DNA of 64,000 nt from Novipirellula artificiosorum (GTDB lineage: Bacteria; Planctomycetota; Planctomycetia; Pirellulales; Pirellulaceae): contig NZ_SJPV01000001.1 in the NCBI RefSeq assembly GCF_007860135.1, positions 752,336 to 816,335 of the forward strand. The letters run 5' to 3'. Position 1 is the first letter of the stretch, and each line of letters starts with the position of its first letter. This document shows positions 27,059 through 36,286 of this stretch, in pieces. Under the pieces are notes generated by a model. That model saw nothing but the letters and a program-made list of their open reading frames with translations. It did no database searches and was not told the origin of the DNA. The position numbers and the translations under genes are program-made.

Positions 27059-28663
27059 CTACGCTTCCGACGCCCAGTCGATGCCGAGATTGCGGACCTT
27101 GTAACGGATGATGCGAGAACTGATGCCAAGTTCTCTTGCCGCGGCCGCCATGTTACCGCCGCTCCGTTTGAGCGAGTCACTGATCATGTCGCGTTCCAAC
27201 GCCGCCACGCGTGTGCTCAAAGAAAAGGACTCTGACGCACCGGTTTCATCTGGCATTCTTATCGATGGAGGAAAATTGTGGCTATGGATCACACCGTCTT
27301 GGGCGAGCAAAACGGCATGCTCCAAACAATTCTCGAGCTCGCGAACGTTCCCCGGCCAATGGTACATCATCAGCGTGTTGATCGCGGGTGTGCTGATTCG
27401 TTTGATGGAACGATCCATTCGCTTTGAAAACTTCTCTACGAAATGGTCGGCCAAAGCCATAATGTCACCACGGCGTTTCCGAAGTGGGGGCAGATGTACC
27501 GGAAAAACGTTAATACGATAGTAAAGGTCCTGTCGAAACCGTCCCTCCCGAACGGCCTCTTCCAAGTCACGATTGGTCGCTGCGACAATTCGTACGTTGG
27601 CGGTCCGAGTCACGCTGCTACCGACGCGTTCATACTGACGCTCCTGCAAAACTCGCAACAGTTTCACTTGGATCACGGGCGAAAACTCTCCCACTTCATC
27701 AAGGAAAAGCGTACCGCCCTCTGCTTCCTCGATGCGCCCGTGCCGCTGCTCGACCGCGCCCGTAAAGGCTCCCTTCTCGTGACCAAACAACTCGCTCTCG
27801 AGCAGATTTTCATTTAACGCGGCACAGTTGACTTTCACCAGCGGTTTCTTCGCCCTTACGCTCGTGCAATGGATCGCGGTGGCAACCAACTCTTTTCCCG
27901 TCCCCGACTCGCCTCGAATCAACACCGTGGTGTCGCTGCTCGCAACTTGCTGGATCTTCGTATAAAGCTGACGCATCGGCTTCGAACCACCAATCATATT
28001 GCTCGGTCGAAATCGCTCTTCTAAAGCATCGCGGAGTTGCAAGTTTTGCAGTTCCAGCATCTCTCGCTCGAGCCGACGTGTTCGTCTGCCGTTGACGTCA
28101 TAGGCAATCATGCTGGCAATGATTCCCAATGTTTCTGCATTATCCTTCAATGCTTCGACATCCTTTGTTTTCAGGTCGGCCGACAACGTACCCACCGTCT
28201 CACCCTCGACGATGATGGGAACGCACACAAACGAAGTTGCCTCCAACTGGCGCGGCGTTCGCTCATGGATCCGATTGCGAAAATGCGGTTCCTTACCGAT
28301 ATCAGGAACAATTTCGGCTCGTCCCTGTTTCAACACACGGCCGATCACTCCTTCCCCTCGACCATACGCGACCTTCCCCGGCGCAACCGATACCGGGCTG
28401 CGGGTCGCCTCCAACTCTAGCCGTTGACCGTCGATCGTCAGCATCATGACCGTGACATTCAGCACCGCCAACTTCTGTTCGATCGTGTCAACGATTTCCA
28501 AGAGCGTCTGCTGCTGGCCTGGCCGATCTGACAGCAAACGAGCAATCTGCAACAGCGTTGAGCGTTCGACCTCACGTCGGCCACGCAACTCGGCACAAGA
28601 GGTGGCACTTGCTAAATCGGCGTGCACCGGACAACCCTCTGCACAATTTGTGAGCACTTCCAT
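27059..28663 (-). CDS. nifA: NifA-like sigma-54-dependent activator
   Basis: A 534-residue enhancer-binding protein: N-terminal GAF domain (about 35-190), AAA+ domain with Walker A GESGTGKE (251-258), the sigma-54-contact loop GAFTGA (298-303) and Walker B TLFLDE (318-323), then a Fis-type helix-turn-helix (GGNMAAAARELGISSRIIRYKV). This is the NifA architecture, and it is the nearest gene upstream of nifH. The linker before the HTH has no cysteine pair of the rhizobial oxygen-sensing type, but the N-terminus carries C7, C11 and C23. No nifL is present, so how oxygen and fixed nitrogen are sensed is open. It is divergent from modA. Confidence 0.9.
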   Translation of the reverse strand: MEVLTNCAEGCPVHADLASATSCAELRGRREVERSTLLQIARLLSDRPGQQQTLLEIVDTIEQKLAVLNVTVMMLTIDGQRLELEATRSPVSVAPGKVAYGRGEGVIGRVLKQGRAEIVPDIGKEPHFRNRIHERTPRQLEATSFVCVPIIVEGETVGTLSADLKTKDVEALKDNAETLGIIASMIAYDVNGRRTRRLEREMLELQNLQLRDALEERFRPSNMIGGSKPMRQLYTKIQQVASSDTTVLIRGESGTGKELVATAIHCTSVRAKKPLVKVNCAALNENLLESELFGHEKGAFTGAVEQRHGRIEEAEGGTLFLDEVGEFSPVIQVKLLRVLQERQYERVGSSVTRTANVRIVAATNRDLEEAVREGRFRQDLYYRINVFPVHLPPLRKRRGDIMALADHFVEKFSKRMDRSIKRISTPAINTLMMYHWPGNVRELENCLEHAVLLAQDGVIHSHNFPPSIRMPDETGASESFSLSTRVAALERDMISDSLKRSGGNMAAAARELGISSRIIRYKVRNLGIDWASEA

Positions 28664-28975
28664 AGAAATTGTTATCGTTCGACTTCAGAGAAATCATGGA
28701 TATCACGTGACGGCATGCGATAAGAGAACAAAACGAAATAGGGCGAATCGGGTTGTTTTGCCGATGTCCTCGTCCGCCAAATGCGAACAAGCCCCACCAT
28801 GCAAACACCCACAGGTTCTTTCGAATACAATCCTCGCGGCAAGTCGCGTGCCGCGATGAGGGTAGCGACGGCACTTGATTTGCTTCGCATGTCAGGTGAA
28901 CCAACAACAACCGCTCTCGACGAACAAGGGAACGTGATCCTTCGTCCTCGAAATTGCAGTCCGAGTCTCGATCCC

Positions 28976-29794
28976 ATGGCTATGCTCGACGCCAATCCCC
29001 CCCCAAGTTCCTGTCCTGTCAGGCACGCCGCGTTCGGTATCAGCTGTATCACGATGTTGCTGTTCCAACTCCTTGGATGCGGTTCAACGGCAGACACACC
29101 CCCCGCAGCAAGTTGCGTTATCGTGCTCGCGGCCGCCAGCACGATGGAACCGATCAAGGAGGTTGCTGAGCAGTTTGAAAAACAGACGGGCTTCTGCGTT
29201 CGCCTGAGCGTTGGCCCATCCAATGGGCTTGCCAGGCAAATTGTCGCAGGAGCGCCTGCGGATCTTTTTTTATCTGCAAATCGTCAATGGGCCACTTTCG
29301 TCACGGAAGCAGGACTCACCAGAACGTCTACCGAGCTCTTATCGAACGCCATCGTTTTGGTGGTTCCCCGAGGAAACCCTGCCGCGGTTCATCAGCCTGA
29401 GGATCTGCTTGGGTCCCGTACAGAGCGAGTCGCGATCGCGGGGAAAAACGTACCCGTCGGAATCTATGCCAAACAAGCGTTGCAGCAATTGGACCTCTTT
29501 GAACCACTGGACCGTCAAGGGAAGATTGCTCGCGGTAGTGACGCCCGCGTCACACTCGCCTATGTTGAACAAGCGGAGGTGGAAGCTGGAATCATCTATG
29601 CAACCGACGCGACGGATGCGAGCCGGGTTGAAACGGTTTTTGCGTTCGATCCCCAAACGTATGATCAAGTGGTTTACCCCCTGTTGTTACTTCAGATGAA
29701 CAAGAGCAACACGGCAGCGAATGAGTTTTATCAGTTCTTGCAAGCGAAAACGTCGAAAGCCATTTTTGAGCGATACGGATTTACGACGCTTTGA
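28976..29794 (+). CDS. modA: Molybdate ABC transporter substrate-binding lipoprotein
   Basis: ModA captures molybdate outside the inner membrane for ModBC. The mature domain shows VLAAASTMEPIKEVAEQFEK, GPSNGLARQIVAGAPADLFLS and VVPRGNP, all typical. A lipoprotein signal (ITMLLFQLLGC) precedes it. I place the start at ATG 28976, which leaves a short n-region before the hydrophobic stretch; the frame is open back to ATG 28781, which would add 65 residues of no recognised family. A run of eight C at 29007-29014 lies just inside the gene and is a possible slippage or sequencing-error site. Confidence 0.88.
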   Translation: MAMLDANPPPSSCPVRHAAFGISCITMLLFQLLGCGSTADTPPAASCVIVLAAASTMEPIKEVAEQFEKQTGFCVRLSVGPSNGLARQIVAGAPADLFLSANRQWATFVTEAGLTRTSTELLSNAIVLVVPRGNPAAVHQPEDLLGSRTERVAIAGKNVPVGIYAKQALQQLDLFEPLDRQGKIARGSDARVTLAYVEQAEVEAGIIYATDATDASRVETVFAFDPQTYDQVVYPLLLLQMNKSNTAANEFYQFLQAKTSKAIFERYGFTTL

Positions 29795-29827
29795 AGGTCG
29801 CGTTGATTCACATTGAGCAAAGCAATC

Positions 29828-30514
29828 ATGTCATCAGAACAATGGAGCGCGATCGGACTCAGCTTACAAGTGGCCAGTGTCTCGGTTCTAGCCAGCTTAC
29901 CGCTTGGCATCGCAACAGGTTGGTTGCTAGCCAGAAAGCGATTTTACGGCAAAGCGCTGATGGAAACGATTGTCAATCTTCCGCTAGTCTTACCGCCTGT
30001 TGTCACGGGGTATTTACTGCTGCGGGTGTTCGGACGGCGTGGAATGTTCGGAGCATTTCTTGAGCAATGGTGCGGGATCCGCGTGGTCTTTGACTGGAAA
30101 GGTGCCGCCCTGGCCGCTGCCGTGGTTTCCTTTCCGTTGATGGTACGTGCCATTCGCGTGGCATTCCGCTCGGTGGATCCACGACTCGAGCAAGCGGCTC
30201 GCACGCTCGGCGCCGGCCCGCTGGACACCTTCTTTAGCATCTCTTTACCGCTGGCTCGTCACGGTGTCATTGCCGGGTGCATCCTCGCTTTTGCAAGAAG
30301 CTTGGGGGAATTCGGAGCAACGATTATGATCGCAGGAAGCATCCCAGGCGAAACCCAAACGATACCCCTGTATATTTTCAGTGAACTACAAACCCCCGAC
30401 GGAATCGAAGGATCGATGAGCATCATTGCGTTCTCGATCACCATCGCCGCGTTCGCCTTGTATGTGGGGGAACGAATTGACCACCGGAGTCGTTTCCAAG
30501 AGGGCTCACGATGA
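29828..30514 (+). CDS. modB: Molybdate ABC transporter permease
   Basis: ModB is the membrane channel of the molybdate importer. The 228-residue protein has several hydrophobic segments (for example VASVSVLASLPLGIATGWLL and LALAxx-type segments up to TIAAFALYVGERI) and the ABC-permease EAA signature in the form LEQAARTLGAGPLDTFFSISLP. NLPLVLPPVVTGYLLL is characteristic of ModB. I chose ATG 29828 over the TTG at 29813. Its stop overlaps the modC start (ATGA), so the two are translationally coupled. Confidence 0.93.
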   Translation: MSSEQWSAIGLSLQVASVSVLASLPLGIATGWLLARKRFYGKALMETIVNLPLVLPPVVTGYLLLRVFGRRGMFGAFLEQWCGIRVVFDWKGAALAAAVVSFPLMVRAIRVAFRSVDPRLEQAARTLGAGPLDTFFSISLPLARHGVIAGCILAFARSLGEFGATIMIAGSIPGETQTIPLYIFSELQTPDGIEGSMSIIAFSITIAAFALYVGERIDHRSRFQEGSR

Positions 30515-31203
30515 CGCTCGTTTTCGATTGCCGCCATCGATACAGTTCGGGATTCGTGCTTGACGCAAGAGTCAAAACCGACGATCGGGTCACGGCGATT
30601 TGCGGACCTTCGGGAAGCGGTAAAACAACGATGCTGCTACTGATCGCTGGACTGCTTCGCCCTGATACGGGACACATTCGCTTGGATGAGGTTACCCTGA
30701 ACGATACCCGCGAGCGAATCTGTATTGCGCCAGAAAAACGAGACATGGGCACCTTGTTCCAAGAACATCGCTTGTTTCCTCATCTGACCGTCAAGGCGAA
30801 CATCGAATACGGAATGCGGCGCCGTGGCAATGGCGGCATTTCGATGGATCAACTCATCCATACACTCGAACTCGACCCGTTTGTCAATCGCTACCCCCAT
30901 TCGCTTAGCGGTGGACAGAAACAACGCGTTGCACTGGCGAGGGCCGTCGTTTCAGCACCCCGACTTCTATTGCTGGATGAACCGTTGACGGCGCTCGAAC
31001 CGTCGCTCCATGATCGCATTACGCTGTACATCGAACAGGTCATCCAGACCTTTGGCATTCCAACGCTGCTGGTCAGTCATCACCGCCAACTCGTTGAACG
31101 ACTCGCCGATCGTGTCATTCAGATCGAGCAGGGAACGATTCTGCAATCCGACGAGTGCGTCGATGACGATTATCCCCTGAGCCGTTCGATCACCGCTTCG
31201 TGA
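30511..31203 (+). CDS. modC: Molybdate ABC transporter ATP-binding protein, short form
   Basis: A 230-residue ABC ATPase with Walker A GPSGSGKTT (about 32-40), Q-loop FQEHRLFPHLTV, signature LSGGQKQRVALARA and Walker B LLLLDEP. Standard ModC proteins are about 350 residues with a C-terminal TOBE/Mop regulatory domain; this one ends after the ATPase domain. The separate molbindin in the nif unit may supply that function, though this is inference. Its 3' end overlaps the convergent phosphatase gene by 34 bases. Confidence 0.92.
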   Translation: MTLVFDCRHRYSSGFVLDARVKTDDRVTAICGPSGSGKTTMLLLIAGLLRPDTGHIRLDEVTLNDTRERICIAPEKRDMGTLFQEHRLFPHLTVKANIEYGMRRRGNGGISMDQLIHTLELDPFVNRYPHSLSGGQKQRVALARAVVSAPRLLLLDEPLTALEPSLHDRITLYIEQVIQTFGIPTLLVSHHRQLVERLADRVIQIEQGTILQSDECVDDDYPLSRSITAS

Positions 31204-31982
31204 AGCAGACCATTGGTCCCGACACCATTGCCTCCGCGCGATGTCGTTTCGCCCTTCCAATCCGTAAACTTGCCTCCCGCCTCGTTGACCACCGGAAGCA
31301 CCGCGGCAACATCCCAGGGATTGCATATCGGATCGACCATCAAATCCGCTCGCCCGGTTGCAACCAATAGGTAACCGTAGCCATCTCCCCAACTTCGCGT
31401 CACCCGAGCTTCTTTTTCGAGTCCCAGGTAGGCGTCCGCGGCATTGAGTGCTGCGAAGGAATCCACTTGACTGACCACAAAGACCGCCTTGGACAGCTCT
31501 CGCGTCGAGGACACCGACGCTTGCCCCCAGGCCGCATCGGATCGGCTCTGATACCAACTGCCCTGCCCTACCCCCGCTACCGCCATCTCACCCAGCGCAG
31601 GAATCAAGATCACGCCGCCGAGGGGCTCGGCATCACATTCGAGAGCCAAGAGGGTCGAATAGAGCGGAACACCGCACACGAAGGATTTTGTCCCGTCGAT
31701 CGGGTCAACAATCCATCGATAGGGGCTCGTTCCCTTCGCTTCGGCAAACTCTTCCCCTTGAACCGTGTCGTCGGGAAACCGCTCATTCAAGAGCTTTCGG
31801 ACGAGCTGCTCGGCTTCACGATCTGCGACCGTGACCGGCGAATCATCGCTCTTCGCATCCACCACGAGATCATCTCGGCGGAAGTGTTTCAAGGTGTGCT
31901 GGCCTGCGGCCGACGCGACTTCGATCATGGCCGAAAGCCGGCCCTGGTGCAGCGATTGCCATTGATCAGGAGGGGTTGCCAT
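31170..31982 (-). CDS. Inositol monophosphatase-family phosphatase, possibly histidinol-phosphatase
   Basis: A 270-residue member of the Li+-sensitive, Mg2+-dependent phosphatase family. The metal-binding motifs are visible: GEEF (about 75), WIVDPIDGTKSFVCGVP (about 88-104) and the C-terminal NPWDVAAVLPVVNEAGG. The WDVAAxxPVVxEAGG and GTKSF forms resemble bacterial HisN-type histidinol-phosphatases, but substrate cannot be fixed from sequence. I chose ATG 31982, ten bases after GAAGGA; the upstream extension is a repetitive segment. It converges on modC. Confidence 0.85.
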   Translation of the reverse strand: MATPPDQWQSLHQGRLSAMIEVASAAGQHTLKHFRRDDLVVDAKSDDSPVTVADREAEQLVRKLLNERFPDDTVQGEEFAEAKGTSPYRWIVDPIDGTKSFVCGVPLYSTLLALECDAEPLGGVILIPALGEMAVAGVGQGSWYQSRSDAAWGQASVSSTRELSKAVFVVSQVDSFAALNAADAYLGLEKEARVTRSWGDGYGYLLVATGRADLMVDPICNPWDVAAVLPVVNEAGGKFTDWKGETTSRGGNGVGTNGLLHEAVIERLRG

Positions 31983-32070
31983 CGATGGGGTGTCCTTCGT
32001 CTTGATGGGATGCAGCCGTCGGGCTGCCGTTAGGGGGGCCCTTGGTGAATTTGCTCTGGGCGCATTGGCT

Positions 32071-32117
32071 CTGGGCAGCGGAAATTCTGGGCAACGGAAA
32101 TTCTGGGCAACGGAAAG
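32071..32117. repeat. Short tandem repeat, 16-bp unit, about three copies
   Basis: CTGGGCAGCGGAAATT, CTGGGCAACGGAAATT and a shortened CTGGGCAACGGAAAG follow one another. It lies in the 152-base gap between lspA and the phosphatase gene and probably arose by replication slippage. Confidence 0.7.
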
Positions 32118-32134
32118 CTTGAACTCCAACGTAT

Positions 32135-32713
32135 TCACTCGCCCTTGTCAACGTCGGTGCGCCGCGGCTCCTCTCCGGGAAAAAGCGATTGGTACAACAA
32201 CATGCACGCTCCGACCACCAACAGCGAATCGGCAATATTGAAGTTCGGCCATTTCCAGTTGTCGCTGGCCTGCCACAGAATCCAATCTCGGACGCCGCTT
32301 TTCCATGCTTCGGGGTACCCGGGCTGCCACCACAACCCCAGCCGGTCGTACAAATTGCCGATGATTCCGCCGCTGATCAGTCCCAGCGCCACGGTCAACC
32401 ACATCGACTCCGCCGCTCGGAAATAGAACAACCAGGCCAAGATTCCGATGCCCGCCACCACGGACAATGCGGCAAAAACGGCCCCTTGGCCTTGGCCGAT
32501 TCCAAACACCGCTCCCAGATTAATGGCGTTTTCAATCCCAAAATAGCCATCGATCACCCACCAGATATCCTTTTCGCCGGGGAGCCCTCTCCACGCGAAA
32601 ACGGCCTGTTTGCTGCATAAATCGGTGATTGCCCCCACAATGGCCAAGGTAAAAAAAATCACCGCTCGGCTCTTGAGCGGAGGGGACGGGGTGGCGAGAT
32701 CGGTTTCGTCCAT
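32135..32713 (-). CDS. lspA: Lipoprotein signal peptidase (signal peptidase II)
   Basis: LspA cleaves the signal peptide of prolipoproteins at the lipid-modified cysteine. The product of about 192 residues has four hydrophobic segments and the catalytic motifs NLGAVFG, GNLYDRLG and NFNIADS, whose aspartates form the active site. TDLCSKQAVFAW is the first conserved region. I prefer ATG 32713 (MDETDLATP) to an ATG four codons upstream. The genome region encodes at least two probable lipoproteins (ModA and the 48778-49929 product), which it would process. Confidence 0.94.
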   Translation of the reverse strand: MDETDLATPSPPLKSRAVIFFTLAIVGAITDLCSKQAVFAWRGLPGEKDIWWVIDGYFGIENAINLGAVFGIGQGQGAVFAALSVVAGIGILAWLFYFRAAESMWLTVALGLISGGIIGNLYDRLGLWWQPGYPEAWKSGVRDWILWQASDNWKWPNFNIADSLLVVGACMLLYQSLFPGEEPRRTDVDKGE

Positions 32714-33014
32714 GTTTCGGATCAATTTGCGGTCGGAATTTCAAAGCGTTCACGGTAGAATCCATCGGGGAGCTTGCCCAGATGGATCTGCCGTTCTAAA
32801 CATCATCTTTGGTACATTTTCCCAGACTGAGTCATAGAGAATCTCGCGACAAAGGTCCACAGCCGATCTAGCTTTAGGGTGGAGTTCCGCCTTCAGCGTG
32901 ATGCCGCACCAGGAGTGGGCCGAATAACGCTCCTGTTAGCGGGATTGGCTTAAAGCTTGAGCGCCAGTCCTAACACACGTTCCTTCACAACGCACTCAAC
33001 CCTATTTTTCTGAC
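32714..33014. other. Intergenic region between lspA and thrC
   Basis: These 301 bases separate two divergent genes. From 32877 to 32970 there is a degenerate element starting GGGTGGAGTTCCGCCTTCAGC that looks like a decayed member of the GGAGTTC palindrome family, with a small internal hairpin (CAGGAG... CTCCTG, 32910-32935). No gene and no riboswitch-like structure is apparent. Confidence 0.4.
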
Positions 33015-34442
33015 ATGTTGCAGACAGCCAAGACCCCGATGAAAGAGCAAACCGACCTCGCGTTTCAGCGCTGTATCAATCCGACATGTGGGGCCACATA
33101 CGAGGCTCGAACGATCCGCACCTCGTGCGACAAGTGCGGCGATCTATTGGATATCGCTTACGATTGGGATCGAGCGTCGGTGCCCTCGAAGATGAGCGAT
33201 TTCGAAGCGATGTGGAGCCAACGAACCAACCCGGTTCGATTTAGCGGCGTGTGGCGATTCCATGAATTGCTTCCGTTCGCCCCTCAAGACCAATTGGTCA
33301 CCGTGGGGGAAGGCCAGACGCTGCTTCAGCAAACCGACGCGGTGGGCGATTATGTCGGCATGAACCACGGTCAATTGCACCTGCAATACGAAGGCATGAA
33401 CCCCTCAGGTTCCTTCAAGGACAACGGCATGTGCGCCGCCGTCACTCACGCGAACTTGATGGGGGCTAAGCGAGCCGCCTGCGCGAGCACCGGGAACACC
33501 AGCGCCTCACTGGCGCTATACTGCAGTGCCACGCGATTGATGAAAGCGATCATCTTTATCGGCAGCGGCAAGATCTCCTACGGCAAGCTTTCGCAAGCCC
33601 TCGACTACGGAGCGCTGACCGTTCAAATCGCAGGCGACTTCGACGATGCAATGATACGCGTCAAGCAGGTGTCTCAGGAACTTGGGATCTACTTGGTCAA
33701 CAGTGTCAATCCGTTTCGGCTGGAAGGTCAAAAGACGATCATGTTCCGCGTGCTGGAGTCTCTGGGATGGGAAATTCCGGATTGGATCGTCGTACCCGGC
33801 GGCAATCTCGGTAACAGCAGCGCCTTCGCCAAGGCGTTCATGGAATTGAAAGAACTTGGCTTGATCGACCGCATCCCACGTTTGGCCGTGATCAACGCCA
33901 GCGGAGCGGACACCCTTTACGAATTGGTGGAACGACGTGGTGTGAAGTGGAACGGTGGACATGTCGAGATGGATCCGATCCGCGAGTACAACGATTTAAT
34001 GGACCGAGACGGTATCCGCGCCGACACCATTGCCAGTGCAATTGAGATCAATCGCCCGGTCAACTTAAAGAAGTGCTTGCGGGCACTTGAAGTGATGGAC
34101 GGTGTCGTGCGACAAGTCAGCGATCAAGAAATCTTGGACGCCAAAGCAAAGGTCGGTGCCGGCGGATTCGGCTGCGAACCTGCGTCAGCGGCCAGTGTTG
34201 CGGGTGCAAAACTGCTCCGCCGTGAAGGCGTGATCGCACCGAGCGACCGCGTCGTCTGTATCCTCACCGGTCACGAACTCAAGGATCCAACGGCAACGGT
34301 GGCCTATCACACCACCGATCAAGAGTTGTTCAACAAGACACTCGGCAGCCGTGGGGTGACCAAAGCAAGTCACGCCAACCGAGCCATCGCGGTACCCAAC
34401 GAACTCGACGACATCATCAAAGCGATCCAGCTTTACTCGTAG
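33015..34442 (+). CDS. thrC: Threonine synthase
   Basis: A 475-residue PLP enzyme that converts O-phosphohomoserine to threonine. The PLP lysine lies in [11 protein letters not shown] (about 129-139), and the phosphate-binding loop in [12 protein letters not shown]. The N-terminus carries a small zinc-ribbon-like pair, C-INPT-C and C-DK-C (about residues 20-41), found in this longer threonine synthase class. An alternative start is the ATG eight codons on (33039). It stands alone between divergent lspA and the convergent radical SAM gene. Confidence 0.92.
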   Translation: MLQTAKTPMKEQTDLAFQRCINPTCGATYEARTIRTSCDKCGDLLDIAYDWDRASVPSKMSDFEAMWSQRTNPVRFSGVWRFHELLPFAPQDQLVTVGEGQTLLQQTDAVGDYVGMNHGQLHLQYEGMNPSGSFKDNGMCAAVTHANLMGAKRAACASTGNTSASLALYCSATRLMKAIIFIGSGKISYGKLSQALDYGALTVQIAGDFDDAMIRVKQVSQELGIYLVNSVNPFRLEGQKTIMFRVLESLGWEIPDWIVVPGGNLGNSSAFAKAFMELKELGLIDRIPRLAVINASGADTLYELVERRGVKWNGGHVEMDPIREYNDLMDRDGIRADTIASAIEINRPVNLKKCLRALEVMDGVVRQVSDQEILDAKAKVGAGGFGCEPASAASVAGAKLLRREGVIAPSDRVVCILTGHELKDPTATVAYHTTDQELFNKTLGSRGVTKASHANRAIAVPNELDDIIKAIQLYS

Positions 34443-34497
34443 CGGCAAGCAAATGCCCCTCGCGACCCAAGGGGTGGCGACAATCGCCAAACGGGAG

Positions 34498-36042
34498 CTA
34501 AACTCCTGCCGAAACGACATTCCCTGGCGAGTTCACGGTTGCTACTCGTTGCAACAACCGCTTGCGAAACCGCAGGTGTCTCCGCCGTGTCCATTCGACT
34601 AAGGGACGCCATGCGATGGCGGTCATTTGATGACGAATCACTTGGTACCAAATTCGGTTGGATCGTTTGTAGAGATACGACATCGCGAGGTAGGGCAGCA
34701 CGGAACGGACATCGGTCGGTCGACGCCGCCAAATCGAAGCATGCGAAAACAAATGCTCGTAGCACCACTGGTAACCTCGCATCAGTTCCTCGGCTGTCAT
34801 TCGTTTGGGCCGAAAGACCACCTGAGCCGTATCGTACTTAGACCAATCGGTGTGAAGCAATCGATTGTCCGCTTGCATTTGGGTGAACAGAGGCGTGCCC
34901 GGGTAGGGCGTCAAGATATGAAAGGTCGCACATTCAAGTCGATTCGCTTCGATCCAATCAACCGTCCTGGCAAATACACTTGCGTCATCATGGTCAAAAC
35001 CAAACACAAAACTACCGTTGACTTGAATCCCGTTGTCGTGAAAGATTTTGACTCGGTGTGCGTAATCATCGGTCGCGGGACTTCTCTTTCGGGCGCCAAC
35101 GATGTTGTCATTCTGTAGGGATTCGAACCCGACGAACACTCCGGTGCAACCAGCCAACGCCATCTCTCGAACAAGACTGGGTTCATCGGTCACATCCAAC
35201 GATACGGCGGCACTCCATATCTTTTCGATTGACCGAAGCCCCACGCATAACTCTCGCAAATAGTCCTTACGCGAACCGAGGTTGTTGTCCGTGAAGACAC
35301 CGTAGGGTTGTTCGGTGGCCTCGAACTCGCGAACGATTTGTTTGACATCGCGAGTCTGATAAGGCATGTGAAGGTTGTCGGTCGACAGGTAACAGAAATC
35401 ACATCGACTGTGGCAACCTCGCGTGGCGATCAGGCTGGCCGTGGTCAAATAGTTCTTATCCGGCAACAGATCACGCCGTGGCGATGGATCATCACGATAG
35501 GGTTTGCGAAAATCGCCGTGATACACGGCTTGCAGCGTTCCATCACTGACATCACCAAGCAGCTTTCCCCAAACCTGGACGCCATCGCCAATCACAATCG
35601 CATCACCGTGTGGTGAGCATTCGTCTGGACAAGACATCACATGCAGCCCACCTAAAACGACCTTCGCACCTTGCTTGCGGTAAAAGCGAGCCAGATCATA
35701 AGCTCGCTCGGCGAAGGTCAGATGGACCGTGATTCCCACAACTTCCGGTAACGGATCGGTTGGTGGCGGACCAAGCAGGAGGTTCTCATCCCAGTAAGCA
35801 ACCTCCCAATCCGCAGGTGTCGTTGCCGCGACACTCGTCAGCGCCAAACTGGGCGTCAAAACATGTTTGCCAAAACTAGCGTGAGGATCTTTCGGGTAAA
35901 ATGGATTGATCAGGAGAGCCGTCTTTGGCTGAGGCTTCGAAGTGCAACGAATTCCTTCGAGCGAAGGTGCAACTCGAAATGCGTCGGGAAGCCAAAGGGT
36001 CACAGGATGCCTCATGATGTTGGAAAGGACGAGTCGTTGCAT
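34498..36042 (-). CDS. Cobalamin-binding-type radical SAM protein
   Basis: A 514-residue class-B-type radical SAM protein. An N-terminal B12-binding-like domain (about 40-190: ALLINPFYPKDPHASFG, then VVGITVHLTF and GAKVVLGGLHVMSCPDE) precedes the radical SAM core with C-HSR-C-DF-C (RGCHSRCDFCYLS, about 214-226). Downstream GVFVGFESLQ, SFVFGFDHDD and TPYPGTPLFTQM are typical of this superfamily. The layout matches enzymes that methylate or rearrange lipids, hopanoids or tetrapyrroles; the substrate is not recognisable. The nearest genes are thrC and rtcB, which give no pathway clue. Confidence 0.85.
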   Translation of the reverse strand: MQRLVLSNIMRHPVTLWLPDAFRVAPSLEGIRCTSKPQPKTALLINPFYPKDPHASFGKHVLTPSLALTSVAATTPADWEVAYWDENLLLGPPPTDPLPEVVGITVHLTFAERAYDLARFYRKQGAKVVLGGLHVMSCPDECSPHGDAIVIGDGVQVWGKLLGDVSDGTLQAVYHGDFRKPYRDDPSPRRDLLPDKNYLTTASLIATRGCHSRCDFCYLSTDNLHMPYQTRDVKQIVREFEATEQPYGVFTDNNLGSRKDYLRELCVGLRSIEKIWSAAVSLDVTDEPSLVREMALAGCTGVFVGFESLQNDNIVGARKRSPATDDYAHRVKIFHDNGIQVNGSFVFGFDHDDASVFARTVDWIEANRLECATFHILTPYPGTPLFTQMQADNRLLHTDWSKYDTAQVVFRPKRMTAEELMRGYQWCYEHLFSHASIWRRRPTDVRSVLPYLAMSYLYKRSNRIWYQVIRHQMTAIAWRPLVEWTRRRHLRFRKRLLQRVATVNSPGNVVSAGV

Positions 36043-36286
36043 CAGTATAGCAGCCTTTTGTCGGCGTTTCGTTTTGAATCCGTTCGAAGCACGCCGATGG
36101 TTTGTTCCGCCTCAGGGAACCTTCCGGATCACCGAGCGAACGCGGCAGGCACGAGCGAACCTCGAAACGGCAAGAAGCTTCTTGGACGTACAAAGCAACA
36201 TCGTAAGATGGGAAGACGACAACGAGGTCCGGTGTCACCTGGCACGACCTTTCATCAGCTTGCAGCGGACCTCCTAAGGAAGAAAC

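Noticed and set aside
29944..30240. Minus-strand frame within modB
   Set aside because: Antisense shadow of a clearly recognised permease gene.
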